From Bretschneidera sinensis (lineage: Eukaryota > Streptophyta > Magnoliopsida > Brassicales > Akaniaceae), in the NCBI GenBank assembly GCA_023935145.1, contig CM043698.1:19037001-19101000 (forward strand): DNA of 64,000 nt. Direction: 5' to 3'. Within the stretch, counting starts at the first letter, position 1. The number at the start of each line of letters is the position of its first letter. The position numbers and the translations under genes are program-made. The notes beneath the pieces are model-generated. The model saw nothing but the letters and a program-made list of their open reading frames with translations, was not told the DNA's origin and made no database searches. Shown here in pieces: positions 45,501 to 59,617 of the stretch.

Positions 45501-48500
45501 CAAAGCGTAATCAAGATAACATATTGTAACATATATTAATTACTTCCCAACCAATCAAAATAGATAAGAGCATTTTTATAACTTATTGAAAAAATTATCT
45601 CAAATGTTTTATATTTAACATTTTTCTCAATTCCTCAAAACGTTAAGTTTAATAAAGAGTAATCATTTAGATATTCTATTGATTAGACCCTAAAACAAAA
45701 TAATAATGCAACAAAAATAAACATGCCTCCACATTATTACCCACCATATATCTTTCTCATTTTTATTTCCTCCGTATTTTTCATTAGAATTATATGAAAG
45801 TAATTTTTATTTTGGATTTTTTTTAAAAATAAACTAAAGACATTGGCCTTCCTCAAGAAGAGCTAAAAAGGTTTGTAATTTGTTGGTGTTTATAACTCTT
45901 TTTTATACAGAGCAAAACGTTGGGAAAGAAAAGATATGTTCTTTATCAAGTTATGTAAACGTTTTTACATGTGAACCAAACATTATTGCTTTATGTCATA
46001 TTACCGGACAAGGTGATGTTTATGATTTTTCAATACTAGCGGAGGAAGTACCTAGCTATCAAAAGAGAGAGATCGACATCACATTGTAGAGAGTGAAATA
46101 ACAGAGAAGAGAAGTAAAATATGTTAACGTTAACCTAAGTAATAAAGTAAAATTGATAAAATTACTAACTTCCATTTCCTTCCCTATTATCGTTATAGCA
46201 TTAAGCTCAACTAAAATCACTTCATATAGCATTGCTAGCTCTTCGCACTGTTTTTTTTTCTCCCTTTTCACTCAATCACTCCCCACATAAACTCCCAATG
46301 CAAAGTAAAGAAAGTGATATTATTAGAAAAGAGAAGTTTAAAAAGAAAGTCTTTTGGTGTTCTGATCACTTTTATATCAAAATTCCGATCAATATATCAT
46401 TTTTTAAGAAGCATATGTATTTCAATGATAGTACCCAGTAGACAGTGTTTGAATCTCTCACCTTATTGCATAGGGAATGACTAGATACATGTTTTATAAA
46501 GCTATATACACGATTTTCCTCGTTATTTTTATTTTTCTTTTTCCTTTCATCCTTTTTCACTAATGGACAAAATTTACAATGAATGGTGTTTGGAGCCATG
46601 AACATAGCATCTTTAGGGGTAATCATGAAAACCGGTGAATCTGTGGATCCGATCTAAATCGGTGTGATTGGTTGTATTGGGTTGGAATTTTCAAAAGTTA
46701 AGTTGAGTTTGGGTTTATAAATTTTTTAACTAGGTGGGTTGGATTGTGTCATAGGTTAAAAAATTTCAACTCGATCTAAACCGGTAACTCGGTCATTATA
46801 TCATTATATATTATATATTTTTAAAATATATTTACTAAGGATTGATTGGACTGCATTCATATTTTGATAAATTAGTTTGGATTGTAATATATATTTTGTT
46901 TGTGTATATTTGATGGACTACATTCAGATTTTGATAAAGTTAATTTGGATTATAATATATATTTCGTGTATGTGTTTGTATGTGTGTATATATATATATA
47001 TCTTCTCATTCTTAGAAATTTTTCAACAAAAAAAATGATAGTTTCCATATAAAAGACTAATTAGAATTTAAATATGAGAGGAGCATGTTTCTTTTTAATA
47101 CTCTCTTCGTCCCAATTTATGTCACAGTGCATTATTCATCAAATTAAATGATTAATTTTTTTAACTTTAAATTAAGAAAGTGATTTAAATTTTGCAAATA
47201 TAGTTTTATAAAGTTCACAAGTATTCAAAAATTATTATTTTTTTAATAATTTTGAATAATAACATATTAAAATCAAAATTACTTCAAAAAATCAACTGTA
47301 AAATATAAATTGAGAAATAAATATTACTTTTTAAATTAAGAAGACCGTTTGTTCTCATAAAAGTATTTATTTTGGACCTACAATATACTTTCTAAAAGGT
47401 TATTAAATTGATTTACTTTTCCCATGTTCATTCACTTTATATTTTTGATATGATGGATCTTGGTTATAAAGATTTTAGGATCAAGTCTATACTAATATTA
47501 AAGTTTTAAAGAACTTGATTGATCAAACACCTTAAAATTTAGTTTTTATTTACTTTTGTATGGTTTGTATTAAATCAAGGTTGATTTTTTAAACCAACCC
47601 GACCCAAACTCATCCCTAGCATACTCCTACATAAAATCGCAGAGCTGGAGAACACTTTTGCTTCCAAATTACTACCCTTTACCTTACCTACCGATATAGT
47701 GATATGGCTGTTTTAATGGGTTCAAACTTCAAAGGAAATTAAGATTGGCATCGTTAATCCAATTATCTCCTAGGAAAATCATAGCATAGTTCATCCAGAA
47801 AGTGCAAAATCACTGATCTATGTATCAACTCCAAAAGAATGTTGGGGCATGCCATACAGAAGGGTTGAATAAGGATCAAATTACTACATAGTTTAGTCCC
47901 TATCCATTAACTATGTCTAAGTGACAAATTATCATAAACAAACAAATCTAAGTCCTTAAGTTTTCAATCATCTTTCTTTTATCTTAATAAAACAGAGCGC
48001 ACCCACATACCCCCTTCTTCTCCAGACCTTAAATTTTGGGTAAACTCATCCTCTCAAACCGGTCATTTCTTTTCCCTCACAATTTCAAGAAAGTTACGTG
48101 ATCATTCAATATAATAAAAGGACACCAATGAAAGACTAATTCACTGAGAAATGAGTCCTTTTCAGGACAATTGAATGAGCATTACAACCGCAGAAGAAAA
48201 GCTCACTTAAGTCAATGCAGTAGAGGATGATATTCTACTCTAACTAATCAAAACATTTCAAATAATCTTGACATTAGTTATCAAAGAAAAAGAAATAATT
48301 TTGCTGAGCACCAAAACGTGAATCGAATCGTGAATCGAATCTCAATTTTGTGAATCGAGAATTGAGAATGTAAGATTCAGTATTAATTCTTAAAATCAAT
48401 TTAAATTAACAAATATATATATATATATATGTAAAACAAATAATATACGTTAAAAGTGAAATATTTTAACATATATTAAATAATCATGTGACCGATTGAA

Positions 48501-49300
48501 AAATCACTTGTCTACCTTAACCTATTCTACTTAATATATTATAGTCATATAATAGTAATTTACCAGCAACGAACAACTATCAATTAATATAACACAATAT
48601 AATAAATTAATAAATAATATAATAAAATAATAATATTACTATACTTAATGCTATTATAGATTAAAATAAAAAATATGAATGTTATATGAGCTTGTTTATT
48701 TCATCACAAAGTCTTAAAATCATAAATTTTTATATTAACTTATAAAGGAAAAAAAAACTAATGAACTATGTTTATTTTAGTTCTAAATATTTTGTTTTAA
48801 ACCTTTTTTCTATAATTTCTTTTAAAAAATTGTAAGTTTTATTGAATCGAGAAAATCGTATGAATCAAATCGAAGCAAAACGAATCGTATTTAATCGTAA
48901 ATTCGACACTGATTTAGGATTAACTTAGATTCAACATACCGGTTTGAATCGTTTATGTCCTGAATTAAATCGAATCGTATGAATCATGACTAGTAAGATT
49001 ATGATAACTATGTTTAGCACTAATGCCACTCTTCGACTTCAAGCATCTCTCTTCACATTATTCATGCTATTAACAAAATTTCGAAACAAGGGCGAGTATA
49101 ACAAGTACTAATTACCCAAACAATTTAAATTGGTTCCATTTGAGCCCTTAACTCCATTCAACCAACAACCAACATTTGAAACACTACGAAGTATGAACAC
49201 TACATAAAAATAAATATAAAAAAATCTTGGAAAAATTAAAATAACAAGTTGATCTACCAAATCACAAAAGCAACCCCAAACCAACTGCAACAAATACATT
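45501..49300. other. AT-rich intergenic with dispersed repeats
   Basis: No supported gene. Three repeat-like stretches stand out. At 46640-47600 there are GGTTGG/ACTCGG words at one end and AACCAACCCGACCC at the other, with a Stowaway-like CTCTTCGTCCCAATTTATG start nested at 47101. At 46855-46980 there are about two diverged ~75-bp direct repeats. At 48320-48990 there is a stretch with GAATCGAATC/AATCGTATGAATC words at both ends. None has ends clear enough to classify. Confidence 0.5.
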
Positions 49301-49329
49301 AAACCTTACGAAATCAATAGTCACAGAAA

Positions 49330-49460
49330 CCACCTGAAAGATCAGATCTTTTCAAGCATTTCCTTAACAAATACCCGAATTTCCCATTAGACCAGCACTG
49401 TCTTAAATAGGAAACCATGCTTGCCCATGGACAAATCAGGGCTTCACATACAAATATCAA
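49330..49460 (-). repeat. diverged duplicate of part of the 49.7-50.1 kb remnant
   Basis: Resembles 49706-49826: AGATCAGATCTTTTC...CTTCACA against AGATTAGATCTTTCC...CTTCACA in the same order. It covers the end of the coding remnant and is more degraded. Confidence 0.5.
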
Positions 49461-49739
49461 CAATCAAGATGATCAAAATGGTTTTCATTTCAGTCCTAAA
49501 TTCTCCATCCCTACACCCATTTCCATAATGAATCAATACCAATTACCACAACCAACTTAACAGAGACAACATAATTAACATTTATAAAGAGTAAGACAGT
49601 AACAAGTCAATAACAATGACATCAAGTAAGCCAAACTAAAATAACCTACTAATAAAGCAATCCAACTGCAATATTACAGCCAAACCATGATTTTAACAAA
49701 TACCCATTTCAAGATTAGATCTTTCCAACCACTTCCTCT

Positions 49740-50100
49740 TCAAATATCCCAATGTTTTTGCCTTCCCAGAGACTCTGCTTCATTCCAGCCCATGTTTGCC
49801 ATGAACTCGCCCAGGCTTCACATACATATAAGGAGACTTCTTTGAAGTGTTTGTCTTTGTAAAGGCTCTTTTCCCCAACTTCCTCATCCTCTACCTCCTA
49901 AGTTTCCCACTCACAGACCGTGGTACAAGCTCATCCTCCAAATCATACCCATCAACATCCTCCTCCTCGCCTTTCTCGTCATAATCATAGCCATAACGAT
50001 CTTTATACTGATAACCCACATCATATACAAGCCCCTCAAAATACCCATCATCATGAACATCATCATCACGGCAAAGAAATGCAGCAAGGTACCGACAATG
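49740..50100 (-). pseudogene. degenerate coding remnant, family not recognised
   Basis: The minus-strand frame reads CRDDDVHDDGYFEGLVYDVG, then YQYKDRYGYDYDEKGEEEDV and DGYDLEDELVPRSVSGKLRR. A stop comes next, then RMRKLGKRAFTKTNTSKKSP, YMYVKPGRVHGKHGLE and a second stop. The Asp/Glu/Tyr-rich part followed by a basic tail looks like a real protein. Two in-frame stops and the lack of a clear start argue for a pseudogene, perhaps retroposed. The His/Pro-rich plus-strand frame over the same DNA is a shadow. Confidence 0.4.
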
Positions 50101-50487
50101 GCATCATAAAAGGGGTTTATAAAATGGTTTCTATTTCTAAAAAACTGAATATGGGTCAGAAAAATTGTTTTGCCAAACACTAAACAGTTTGTAACTCCAC
50201 TGTTATTTTACAATAAATCATTTCCAATGCTAGGCCAAAGAGTTCTAGCCATTTCTACATGATTGAAAGGAGAGGAAAGAAAAAAAACAAAGAGAGGCAT
50301 TGTTAATTGGTAAAGGCATCTCATACCACCATTTTCAGATGTAGCTCTATGCCCAAATTAAATGAGTCTTAACTCCTAACTACTATAATTCCTTTACAAG
50401 TTAGCATCTAAACAGACAACTAGGAACCAGCAATCATCTGATTTTAGCAATGGCTTTTTCCCGGAGATTCAAACTAATAACAGCTTC

Positions 50488-50859
50488 AGCTCATTTGTGT
50501 AGTGTCAGTCATCCTACCACTACAACACAACTTCTCAAATCCAAAGTTAAATTCCTAACATGCTAATAACACCTAAATCCTAACTAAAGAGTTCTTTGTA
50601 GTATTATTTTCTTGTTCTTAAATTTTATCATTTATAGGAATCCACACCTCCCAATTCCTTTCTCCTTCATCCCAGCTCATTTGTGTAGTGTCAGTCATCC
50701 CACCACTACAACACAACTTCTCAAATTCAAAGTTAAATTCCTAACATACTCGTAATACCTAAATCCTAACTAAAGTGTTCTTTGTAGTATTATTTTCTTG
50801 TTCTTAAATTTTATCACTTAGAGGAATCCACACCTCCCAATTCCTTTCCCTTTCATCCC
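50488..50859. repeat. 186-bp direct tandem duplication
   Basis: Units 50488-50673 and 50674-50859 both start AGCTCATTTGTGTAGTGTCA and end TTTCATCCC or CTTCATCCC, differing at about a dozen positions. Non-coding, downstream of alpha-COP. Confidence 0.9.
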
Positions 50860-51678
50860 TTTGTTACTTTCAATTTCATTTTCCCCCTTTCCTTACCTTC
50901 CATTCCTTTAGACATTTAACCCAAAATTCCTGCATGACTTTGAAATCTAGGCCATGACTTTTATTACTGGTTATTCTAAAAGGTTTTTAATATTACTCAT
51001 CACTAAAGAAAAGGTTCACACATGTTTCTGACGAGTTTTAAGCCATATGTCAAATCAACATACGGAAGATCCACAACACCTCCCCTAACCTAGTGCCAGC
51101 TCTCCTGTACGGTAGTTAGTCATCACTAATAGCATGCACTCATCTCTGTGTCAAAAAGTTACTACAAAAAATAAGCAACCAAAAAAGATGCTTACAGCAT
51201 AGAGAAATTTTAGAATGAAAGATCGTAAAAAGGAGGAAAGAATAGTAGTATTTATCATTTAGAAAGCAACAATACTTCAGAACCAAGTGAAACACCAACA
51301 TCAAAGTAAAAAATATTCCAAATGGCATCAACATAAATTGACAGGTAAGTCCTGCTTATGAAAATCATCTAAATAACAAGTGCACTTTGACTGTTGTTGC
51401 CTATAAACAAATAACAAAAACAGCCCAAGACAAAATTCTCAAATCTTTTATTACATCCAGAATCATAATCAACAAGTAAACAGAACAAAAGAAGAAACCT
51501 AAGACAAAACAGCACAAACAATTCACTATGAAAAAAACTCTTTAACTCTTCTATATTTTAGTATTTCTTACCTATCACCTGCAGATATGATTACATGAAT
51601 CAATCAACATCACGACATCTGTTGCCTAAAGGTTGAACTGAAAAAAATGTTGAAAAATGTTCTGGTTCAGTAGCACAA
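50860..51678. other. alpha-COP 3' flank and probable 3'UTR
   Basis: Just downstream of the alpha-COP stop, on the minus strand, the first 100-200 bases are a plausible 3'UTR. I cannot place the poly-A site. Beyond it I see AT-rich intergenic sequence with no gene. Confidence 0.4.
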
Positions 51679-54600
51679 TCATCGTATCTGAGAAGGTGAA
51701 CAGAGCAAGCCTGAAGCATCCGCACCAATGACAGAAAGATCACAAACAGTACATAGCTTCCCTTCCTGGCTAGGCACAAAACGGGAACTACAATAAGGGC
51801 AAGAGACATCCTTCTGTCCTCGGTAAATTGGCACATAAGTCGCTCCACATGTAACAAATGGGTTTCTGAAATCATAGTTCAATTCAGATGCATCTTTCAT
51901 ATTCTTCTCTGCAGCTTGCAGGACTTGTCTGGCTGTCTTCGCTTGGTTCTCAATAGTGGGGTTTGTCTCTAGTAACCGTCTGGAAAAATTAGCAGCTGTA
52001 GCAAGGTTCTTTGCCTTGTAGCAAACAGTCATGGCAATTAGTAAGGCGAGCCTCAAGTGAGGCATTTGAAGGTTGCAGTGGGTGAAGTAGGCTGCAAGTT
52101 CCTGCTGCCTCACAGGGTTGTCTTTAATTTCTCTCCTCTTAAGCTCCATTTGCAGGCCAAGAACATACTCCTTGACTATAATAATCAATTCCTTAACCTC
52201 ATCAACTTCCCTCCTTGACTCAACAACAATCAGAGGAATTGTATGAAGAATGCTAAGAAAAAGACGAAGAGCCTCAGTTAATTTCCCAGCTGTTGTAGCC
52301 TTGTAACCAGCCTTGAGCTTCTCTTCCAACTGAGAGAAACCAAGCACCAGTGCAGGTGGGCCCCTGACATTAGGACTAGCAGACTCATTCCATCCTCTTT
52401 CAATAGCAAGTGATATCACTGGAGTAGATGAAAATGCACGCAGATAGGTATGGCTGCCACTGTTAAGATCAAGAAACATTGATTTCAATGGAGCAAAGTT
52501 TCTTATTCCAAGTTGCCTGCTCAGCAACCGCATTGCAGTGTCAAAATTGCCAGCTGCTGCATGTTCAGCAGCAAGAGACGATTTCTGGATCCAAATTTGA
52601 CTTACAGGCATACCCACAGTAGGTGCCACAAAGACTGAAGAACGAGCACTGACAGAGACCCTTGGTGTTTCCACCTCAGGGGGAAGTTCCAAATCCTCAA
52701 GCTCCCATCCTCCCTCCTCATCATTTTCTTCAGCCACTTCTCCATCCTCCAAAATTGCTGCAACATCCCCATTCAAGCCATCAACATCAACCATATCAAG
52801 TTCCTCACCCCAATCACCATCACCACCCTCTTCCTCTTCATCCACAACACCCCTGCCAACACTATCCAGTCCACCTTCAAATATGCCTTTCATGACTCTC
52901 AGTAGGGGCCAATCACCACCACACATAATGGGGGCCGGCGGCATCAAAAGGGATGGTACTTTCCCTTCTGGCACAGAAGGAACATTATCTCCCAACTCAG
53001 TTGCTATCCGCTCAGCAACATCCTGTAATCCATGGACCGAAGCTGTTATGTAAGCAAGAGGCAAATGGCCAGAATTCTCTAATATTTTAACCCGTTCTCG
53101 GATATCACCCAAATACATGGCATTATGAAACTGACCCATGATGTCATTCTTAACTTCCGCAATTCTCAGCATCTTGGACAGCTTTTCCAAGTTCCCAGTA
53201 ATGAGATATAGGAAGGATAACCTCTCAAAATTCTTTGTTCGCTGGTAGGCATATTCCACAATACCTGCATTGCCCTGGCGAAGGGCTTCCACCCCCAATC
53301 TATACCAGTGATCTTTCTCATCAATCTCCTTAGCAGATGCAACTGCGATCTGAATGTTCCCACTCTCTAGAGCCAAATTAAACCGAGTTCTCTCATCTTT
53401 CACAAAATGGAGAGCAACTTCTGGGAAACCTTTCTGTTGTAAGTAAGCAATCATTGCCTGCCCACAAAGCTGTGAGTTCCTTATCATGCTCATAACATGA
53501 TCATATTTCTTCTTAAATAGAGATAGCTTGAAAATATATTCTGTCGCATCAATAATGATCACCCTGTTCTTCCCGTCCCGATCCAAGCAAAATACAGAAT
53601 TCCCATTAACCTTTGTTATGTATATTGGGATATCAAGAGTCCTAATAATCCCGCTATCTCCATTGGGGAGGCAATATTTGATGTGGTTCAGAGTTGTGTA
53701 GATAAAGACACCATTTTCATCCCAGGCTCCACTTTTTACCCGTATTGTTTCATGAAGAGTGCACTGGTGCACGAGCTTCTTGCTAGCAATGATAATGGCA
53801 TGTTTGCTGAGCAAGGCAACAGTCTCCATGTCATTTGACCAAACAACATATTTGATGAAAGGAGTTTGAAGATCACCAAGTACAAGCCTCTGCTGGAGAT
53901 CAAATATAACCACCCTATCCTCTGCCCGACAAAGTAAGTTACCTGTCCCGGCATAAAATATTGCATCCGTAGCGATGGGAAGGCCACTCTTTTTAACCAC
54001 CTCATTTTTGAGGTTCTTGACTAAGACTTGGTTGCCGCTTTTGTCAAGCACGACAAACCTATTCCGAGCCACAAAAATGGCAGAACCTCCAGGACCTCTT
54101 TTTGCCTCTTGCATACTGTCACTTCTGCCAGTGCTGTCTTTCGGTATGACATATAATTCGTAAGATCCGCCATCCACATCAGAGCAGATGAGAATGGAAT
54201 TTTCTGTGGGACTGTAAGAAAGAGTCCTAGGACTCTGATTCAGACTTGTGGAACCAGCTCGTCGAATAGAAATCACTTGTGTGTCCCTCTGAGTTGGAAA
54301 CTCGTAGAAACGCAAAAAGCGGTCTTTAGCATAGAACATTGAATTGCCACTTACAGAAAAGGCAGGTCGTTCTCTCTCTAGTTTAAAGACGATCATTCCA
54401 CTGTCATGACCTGCTGCCAAAAGATTCATCTCAGGGTGAGCAGCAAGGATCCAGAACCGGTCATGCTCTCGACGGAAAGTTTGAATTCCAGTTCTCTTTG
54501 TTGCATCCCACACACGAATACTTTTGTCCTCAGAATTAGATACAATTATTTCCTGCTTGGCATGGAACATAACAGAAGACACATTATTCGAGTGCCCTCT

Positions 54601-56656
54601 CAACGTGTCCACTTCCCAAGCCTTCGTCTCTGCAAACAAAATGAATAGATCACCTTAATAACTGAATTTCTTCAGATGACTAAAATCACAGTAATAAGAA
54701 TAAGAGGTTACTGATATTTTGGGTCATTCAAAACCGAACATAACTATCATCATAAACCATGTAGAACACAATCTAAAAAACATAAAACAATAATAAAAAC
54801 AGAAGAAACCCCATCATCAGGAAGTCAACTTCCTAAAAACTCAATCTAGTGGAAGGTGTTTTTTGAGTAAATACATAATTTCTCACCAATATTAAAGTTC
54901 TCCAACAAAATGGATTGCCAAAAAGACCACAATCACTTTGCAGACAATTAAAAATAATGGGGAAAAGCATTGTTTCATCACCGTTCATGCGCCATAATTT
55001 CACTTGTCGGTCATCTGCCCCTGAGACAATCAGAGGCAAGGTGGGATGAAATGAAGCCCAGTTGACTCCACGATCATGGCCTTCCAAGACATACTTTACC
55101 ACAGCATCAACGCCACCAAAAAGATCTGTGTTCATCTGACTTAACCGCAACATGTCATCTGCAGGGGACACAGACTTCTTTCTCAGGGCACCAATATCCC
55201 AAACACGAACTGTCTGATCTAGAGAGGCAGACACAACAAGGTCTTCCTTAGGATGGAAAAAGGCACACATCACATAATGATTGTGACCAGTCAACACAGA
55301 AATACATGTCCGTGACTGCCAATTCCATATGCGGATGGTCTGATCATCACTGGCACTAACAATCCATGGGTACTCATGATGGAATTGCACTGTACGGATG
55401 TAATCAAGGTGTCCAAGAAGGGTGAACAGACACCTATGCAGCTTGTAGTTCCAAACTTTTATCTTGTAGTCATCTCCTGCAAGAGCCATCGGATTTTATA
55501 AAACACATGCTCTGTAAGAACACTATTCTCAGCAGAAGCAATTCATCCATCAGATCTGACAACAAACAGAAGTATTATCCATTTTAACATGATACTATTC
55601 AGGAATTTATCCCAATCTTAAGATGTTTCAGAATTATTGTCAATAAAAATGTCAGCTCTGTGATAATTCAGCCATAAGTTCACTGCATGGTCAATTAACA
55701 ATGAAGGTTTCACCTGGCTTAGAGGTTAATGTCTCTCTGTGGTCATACAATAGAACTATAATGAAACTCATCGTCTTCAAAATGGTGAGCTTAAGGGATG
55801 AAGAAACCACTATCCCCTCTCTACCAGATTGTATAACCCATGGTAATCCCAATGAACCACACTTGCATCCAGACACATAACTGGAATTGAATTAATAGGC
55901 CAAGTCAGATCTAACTATGCTAAGACCACAGGCCTACACTAAATGTGAAATCAGATTAGTAAGCTCAGATGAAGGTGTTCCTACTAAAGCTTAAGATCAT
56001 TGTATTACAAGAAGTCCACCCTTGCACTACAGGAGCTAGGAAAATGAATGGATCAAAATTTTCAGATCATAAACTCATTGCTTACCCATAAGTTTTAGAA
56101 GAGGTCAGCTCAACCAATCCTAACCCTACCATTAGATTGGATTAAGGTAACTTAAACCATTCTAAGGAAGCAAGAACCACATAAAACAAGACCAGCCCTT
56201 ATTCCATTTACTTCTCTTTCCCCAGTTTTCTTTGCAGCAAAACATAGAGCATTCACCTATATCTAAAAGGAACTCAACCATAAGGCACTGAAACAACCAC
56301 ACTTCAATATTTCTGGTGAACCACACACAACTTAAATATCACAACTACAATTCTTAAATCAATCAAACAATACCCAGAATTCGATAGATTCAAATTACAA
56401 ATCAAAAGCAAAACAGAGATAATAAAAGAAGGAAAAAAAACTAAGTACCTCCAGACACAAACAACGGCTGCGATTTGTGAAAATGAACGCCCCGAACGGG
56501 GCCATCGTGCTCGTCAAATCTATCAATAAGAGTCCCCATTCGATAGTCCCATAGCTGGATCACACCACTGTGAAGACTTGCGAGAATCCATGGTCTCTTA
56601 CTGTGGAAACTCAGTCCCTTAACTCTATTACTCTTCGTCTCAAATTTAGTCAACAT
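51679..56656 (-). CDS. COPI coatomer alpha subunit (alpha-COP), complete
   Basis: Alpha-COP is part of the outer B-subcomplex of the COPI coat, which buds vesicles for Golgi-to-ER and intra-Golgi traffic. Its N-terminal propeller binds dilysine cargo signals. Coding exons are 56656-56449, 55476-54982 and 54629-51679. They join in frame to 1217 codons, the usual plant length. It starts [22 protein letters not shown] repeats run through the first ~300 residues ([54 protein letters not shown]). A second propeller and helical region follow to about 800. An acidic linker (about 827-889) precedes the C-terminal domain with paired cysteines (CPYCSSR, CTVCDLS) and the end [12 protein letters not shown]. 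All six splice borders follow GT/AG. No damage seen. Confidence 0.97.
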
Positions 56657-57150
56657 CTTCTCCAGACAACGAAAAAGCACCCCAAACAGAACGCTATACA
56701 CAACCAAATCACCAACCTAGCACATACCAAAATCAACAATCACAGCATTTTTTTCGTATATCATATTCAAGCAAATAAAACTATGGAAAAAGAAACAAAA
56801 AACTAGGAAATTATTTTCACCGTTGGGAGGTTAAATTTTTCTCGGTAACCAAATAGAGCTAATGAATTTCTAAATTGAGCGCAGATCCACAAAGATAAAA
56901 GAATTTGATTAAGAGTTGTTAGAAAAACATAATGAACTTACCTCAGATTCGATCAGTACATGAAGGCATTAAGAGAAACTAACAACACCTGATATATTGA
57001 GAGAAAGAAAGCTTTAACCTCAGTTCGAAAAATAGATGGGAAAAGAAAGAAAAAGACAAAAAGAAAAGAAACCGAGAAGATATAACAGTGTCTTATAACC
57101 CATTTTATAAAGAAAATATAAAAGACACAAATATTTGTAGCTGTTGAAGG
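56657..57150 (-). promoter_or_regulatory. alpha-COP 5' leader with an intron
   Basis: Upstream of the ATG a good acceptor (GTGCTAG, intron edge at 56717) pairs with a good donor (CTGAG then GTAAGTTC, intron from 56941 down). This implies a ~225-bp leader intron. The leader would be 56657-56716 plus sequence from 56942 up to perhaps 57150. Leader introns are frequent in strongly expressed plant genes. The frame upstream of the ATG (MVVYSVLFG) reads across the leader and is not likely coding. Confidence 0.6.
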
Positions 57151-59527
57151 AATCAAGATAAAGTACTTATTTTTTCTTTTATCTGAGGTAAAGGTAAATG
57201 ATGTGCAGAACCTGTTAAAAAAATTACAAATTAAAACTTGATTTTTTTCAATTTTTATCTTTAATTAAAAATAATAATGAAATATTTTTTAATTTAAAAA
57301 TCCAAGCTTAATTAAGAAATATTAAATGTATGGATTGAATTTTAATAAATAAAAATTAAGAAAAAAACAGAGAAATGTTTGTTTTCTAATAAATAACTTC
57401 TTAATTTAAAAAATAATTGCACCAAAAATAAATAATTCTCAATCTTTCTAATTATCGATTGTGGATTAAAAAAATCAAGTTTTGTGTAATATAAATCTGA
57501 CAATATTAAGTATATAAACTTAACATAAATGTAACCACTCATTCTACTTGGGATAATGAAACTAAAAATATAAAACCTTAATTTGCATTGATCATAATTT
57601 CATGTTTGATTAAATTTTCTTTTTAGACACTTTAAAACTCTTATTTTTAGTGTTTTCGAGCATCATATTAATGTCAAACCTAATCTTAACTGAAACTTTG
57701 AAATGTACATGTTATAAATCGAAAGATCACAATCCTCTCCATTTAAAAAATAAAATTGAGTTAAGTTTTATGATGAGATTGAATATCACATCATCAAATG
57801 AATATTCAAATTTGTCAATATAATATTTAATCTCACCACAACCTTGATCTCCATTTTAATTTTTAAATGAAAATTATCGTAATCCTAAATCATTCATGTT
57901 ATGTTTTGTGTATGCTAATAACTAGTTTGCATCTTCTCAGTAAGAGGCTGGATCGAACTATAAAAAGTAAACAATCTATTCCGCCATTAAACAATTTCAA
58001 GTTCGATGCTTTTCATATCCATTTTGATCATTATGGAATTATTTAATTAAATAGTCTGTTTTTTCGATGCATAGAGTGTAAAAAATCATACAATTCGATA
58101 TTTATAATTTAAAACGTGTCCACAAAAAATAATTGAGCCTCAGACCGATTCTTCGATTTAAAAAAAAAAAACAATCCATTCCTTTTTTTCTCCTATATTT
58201 GTCCCCTGTCCATTCAAAATATCTCAAGTCATATTGGAAATTATTGAGCATATACGTATTTTCATTCCTTTTTCAGCTTACTATTAAAACTTGATTGTAC
58301 TAACTAGATTACCCTCTAATTGTAGAAAAAATCAAAAATAAAAATCTTTGTAGCTGTTCAAAGGAATTTACATAAAACAAATTAATATATATTAATTTAT
58401 TTTTAGGTTAAAGGTAATTGATCACAACTCACAAGACCTGATAAAAAATCATTTTTTTTCAAAGTTTGACTGCATGATATTCCCTTCAAAAGTTTATGCT
58501 GATATTAATTGAAGTCCATCAAACGCCTGTTTTTATTTATTAAACTCTCTTTTAAGATACTTGAAAGGTCCTACCTTTAAAAGTTTTGCACTTTCTATTT
58601 ACCGAACCTGGTTTTGTCTTAAACTAGATCGTATTGCAGATTTCATGTCCAGGATCTAAACTTTCTCGAGGTAGAAACGAAAGTAGCGTTGGACAATTTT
58701 TATATAATTGTTGATAAAACCTATTCAGATAATTTGAAAATATATGTTTATAAAAATTAAAATAATTTTAATACGACATAAATATACGATGTTAAATAAT
58801 ATTATATAATTAAAATAAAATAAATAATTAAAATATAGAAAACAAAAAAAATTGGTTGGTGAATCGCGGAAAATTACTGTCTTATAATCTCTTTATGCGC
58901 AAGTATAAATAGTTTAGATCGGCTTCAAGATAAAACTTAAGTGTTCGCAGCTTTGTCTCCTACCATGTGCACATGGAAGTGGAGGTGAACCGACTCAATC
59001 AAGTTGCCCAAAAACACAAATATGTAAAAAGTAGAAAACAAGAAAAGAATCTGAAAATTGTGTGTCTTAGACTCTTGAAAATTTTGAATTTTATATGCAC
59101 AAATAAACCTAAAATTTAATTCAAAATTTAAAATATAAATAATTATAAAATTTGTAACTCTTAATTGATTGAGATTAATCACAAATTTATAACTTTCAAT
59201 TTACTACCTATATGAAAATAATCATAGAATGACTATTGAAAAATCAATTGATAGTTACAAAATGTATAACTCTCAATTTAATTGTTATATTAAAATGATC
59301 AAATAATGAATTATTAAAAATCCATGAATAATTGGGAAAGAATTTAAAAACTTTTCTATCAAATAATTACATGAGTCCCAATCTAATGCAATGCGGATTA
59401 TATATAGATTTATCATCCGAAAAGTGATGAACAATTTGTGCAAATTCATTGCAATTAGTAAAAAGTGGGTGTTACAATAGCCTCCATGTAATTATGTTCC
59501 TTTTAGTAGACTTGCAGCATTTCAAGT
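57151..59527. other. AT-rich intergenic, no gene
   Basis: I see no supported coding region, RNA gene or clear transposon ends. Around 59150-59320 there are about two diverged copies of a ~75-bp unit (words ATAACTCTCAATTTA and AAAAATC). Short reverse-strand frames here are low-complexity Phe/Ile-rich and accidental. Confidence 0.5.
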
Positions 59528-59537
59528 CTATATAAAG
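59528..59537 (+). promoter_or_regulatory. TATA box of the small gene at 59618
   Basis: CTATATAAAG lies about 80 bases upstream of the ATG at 59618, leaving a ~50-base pyrimidine/A-rich leader. Its spacing and sequence suit a plant core promoter. Confidence 0.5.
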
Positions 59538-59617
59538 CATTGTGAGTTCAGTCCAAAATTATTAACTCTGTCCCAATTCCAAACTATTTCCTCTTTAATT
59601 AAAATCTCTCTGTTAAG

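Noticed and set aside
49920..50183. His-rich plus-strand frame (HHHEHHHHGKEM)
   Set aside because: Complement of the Asp/Glu-rich coding remnant on the minus strand. The composition follows from GAT/GAG codons read in reverse.
52662..52895. Pro/His-rich 77-residue plus-strand frame inside alpha-COP
   Set aside because: Antisense shadow of the acidic linker of alpha-COP.
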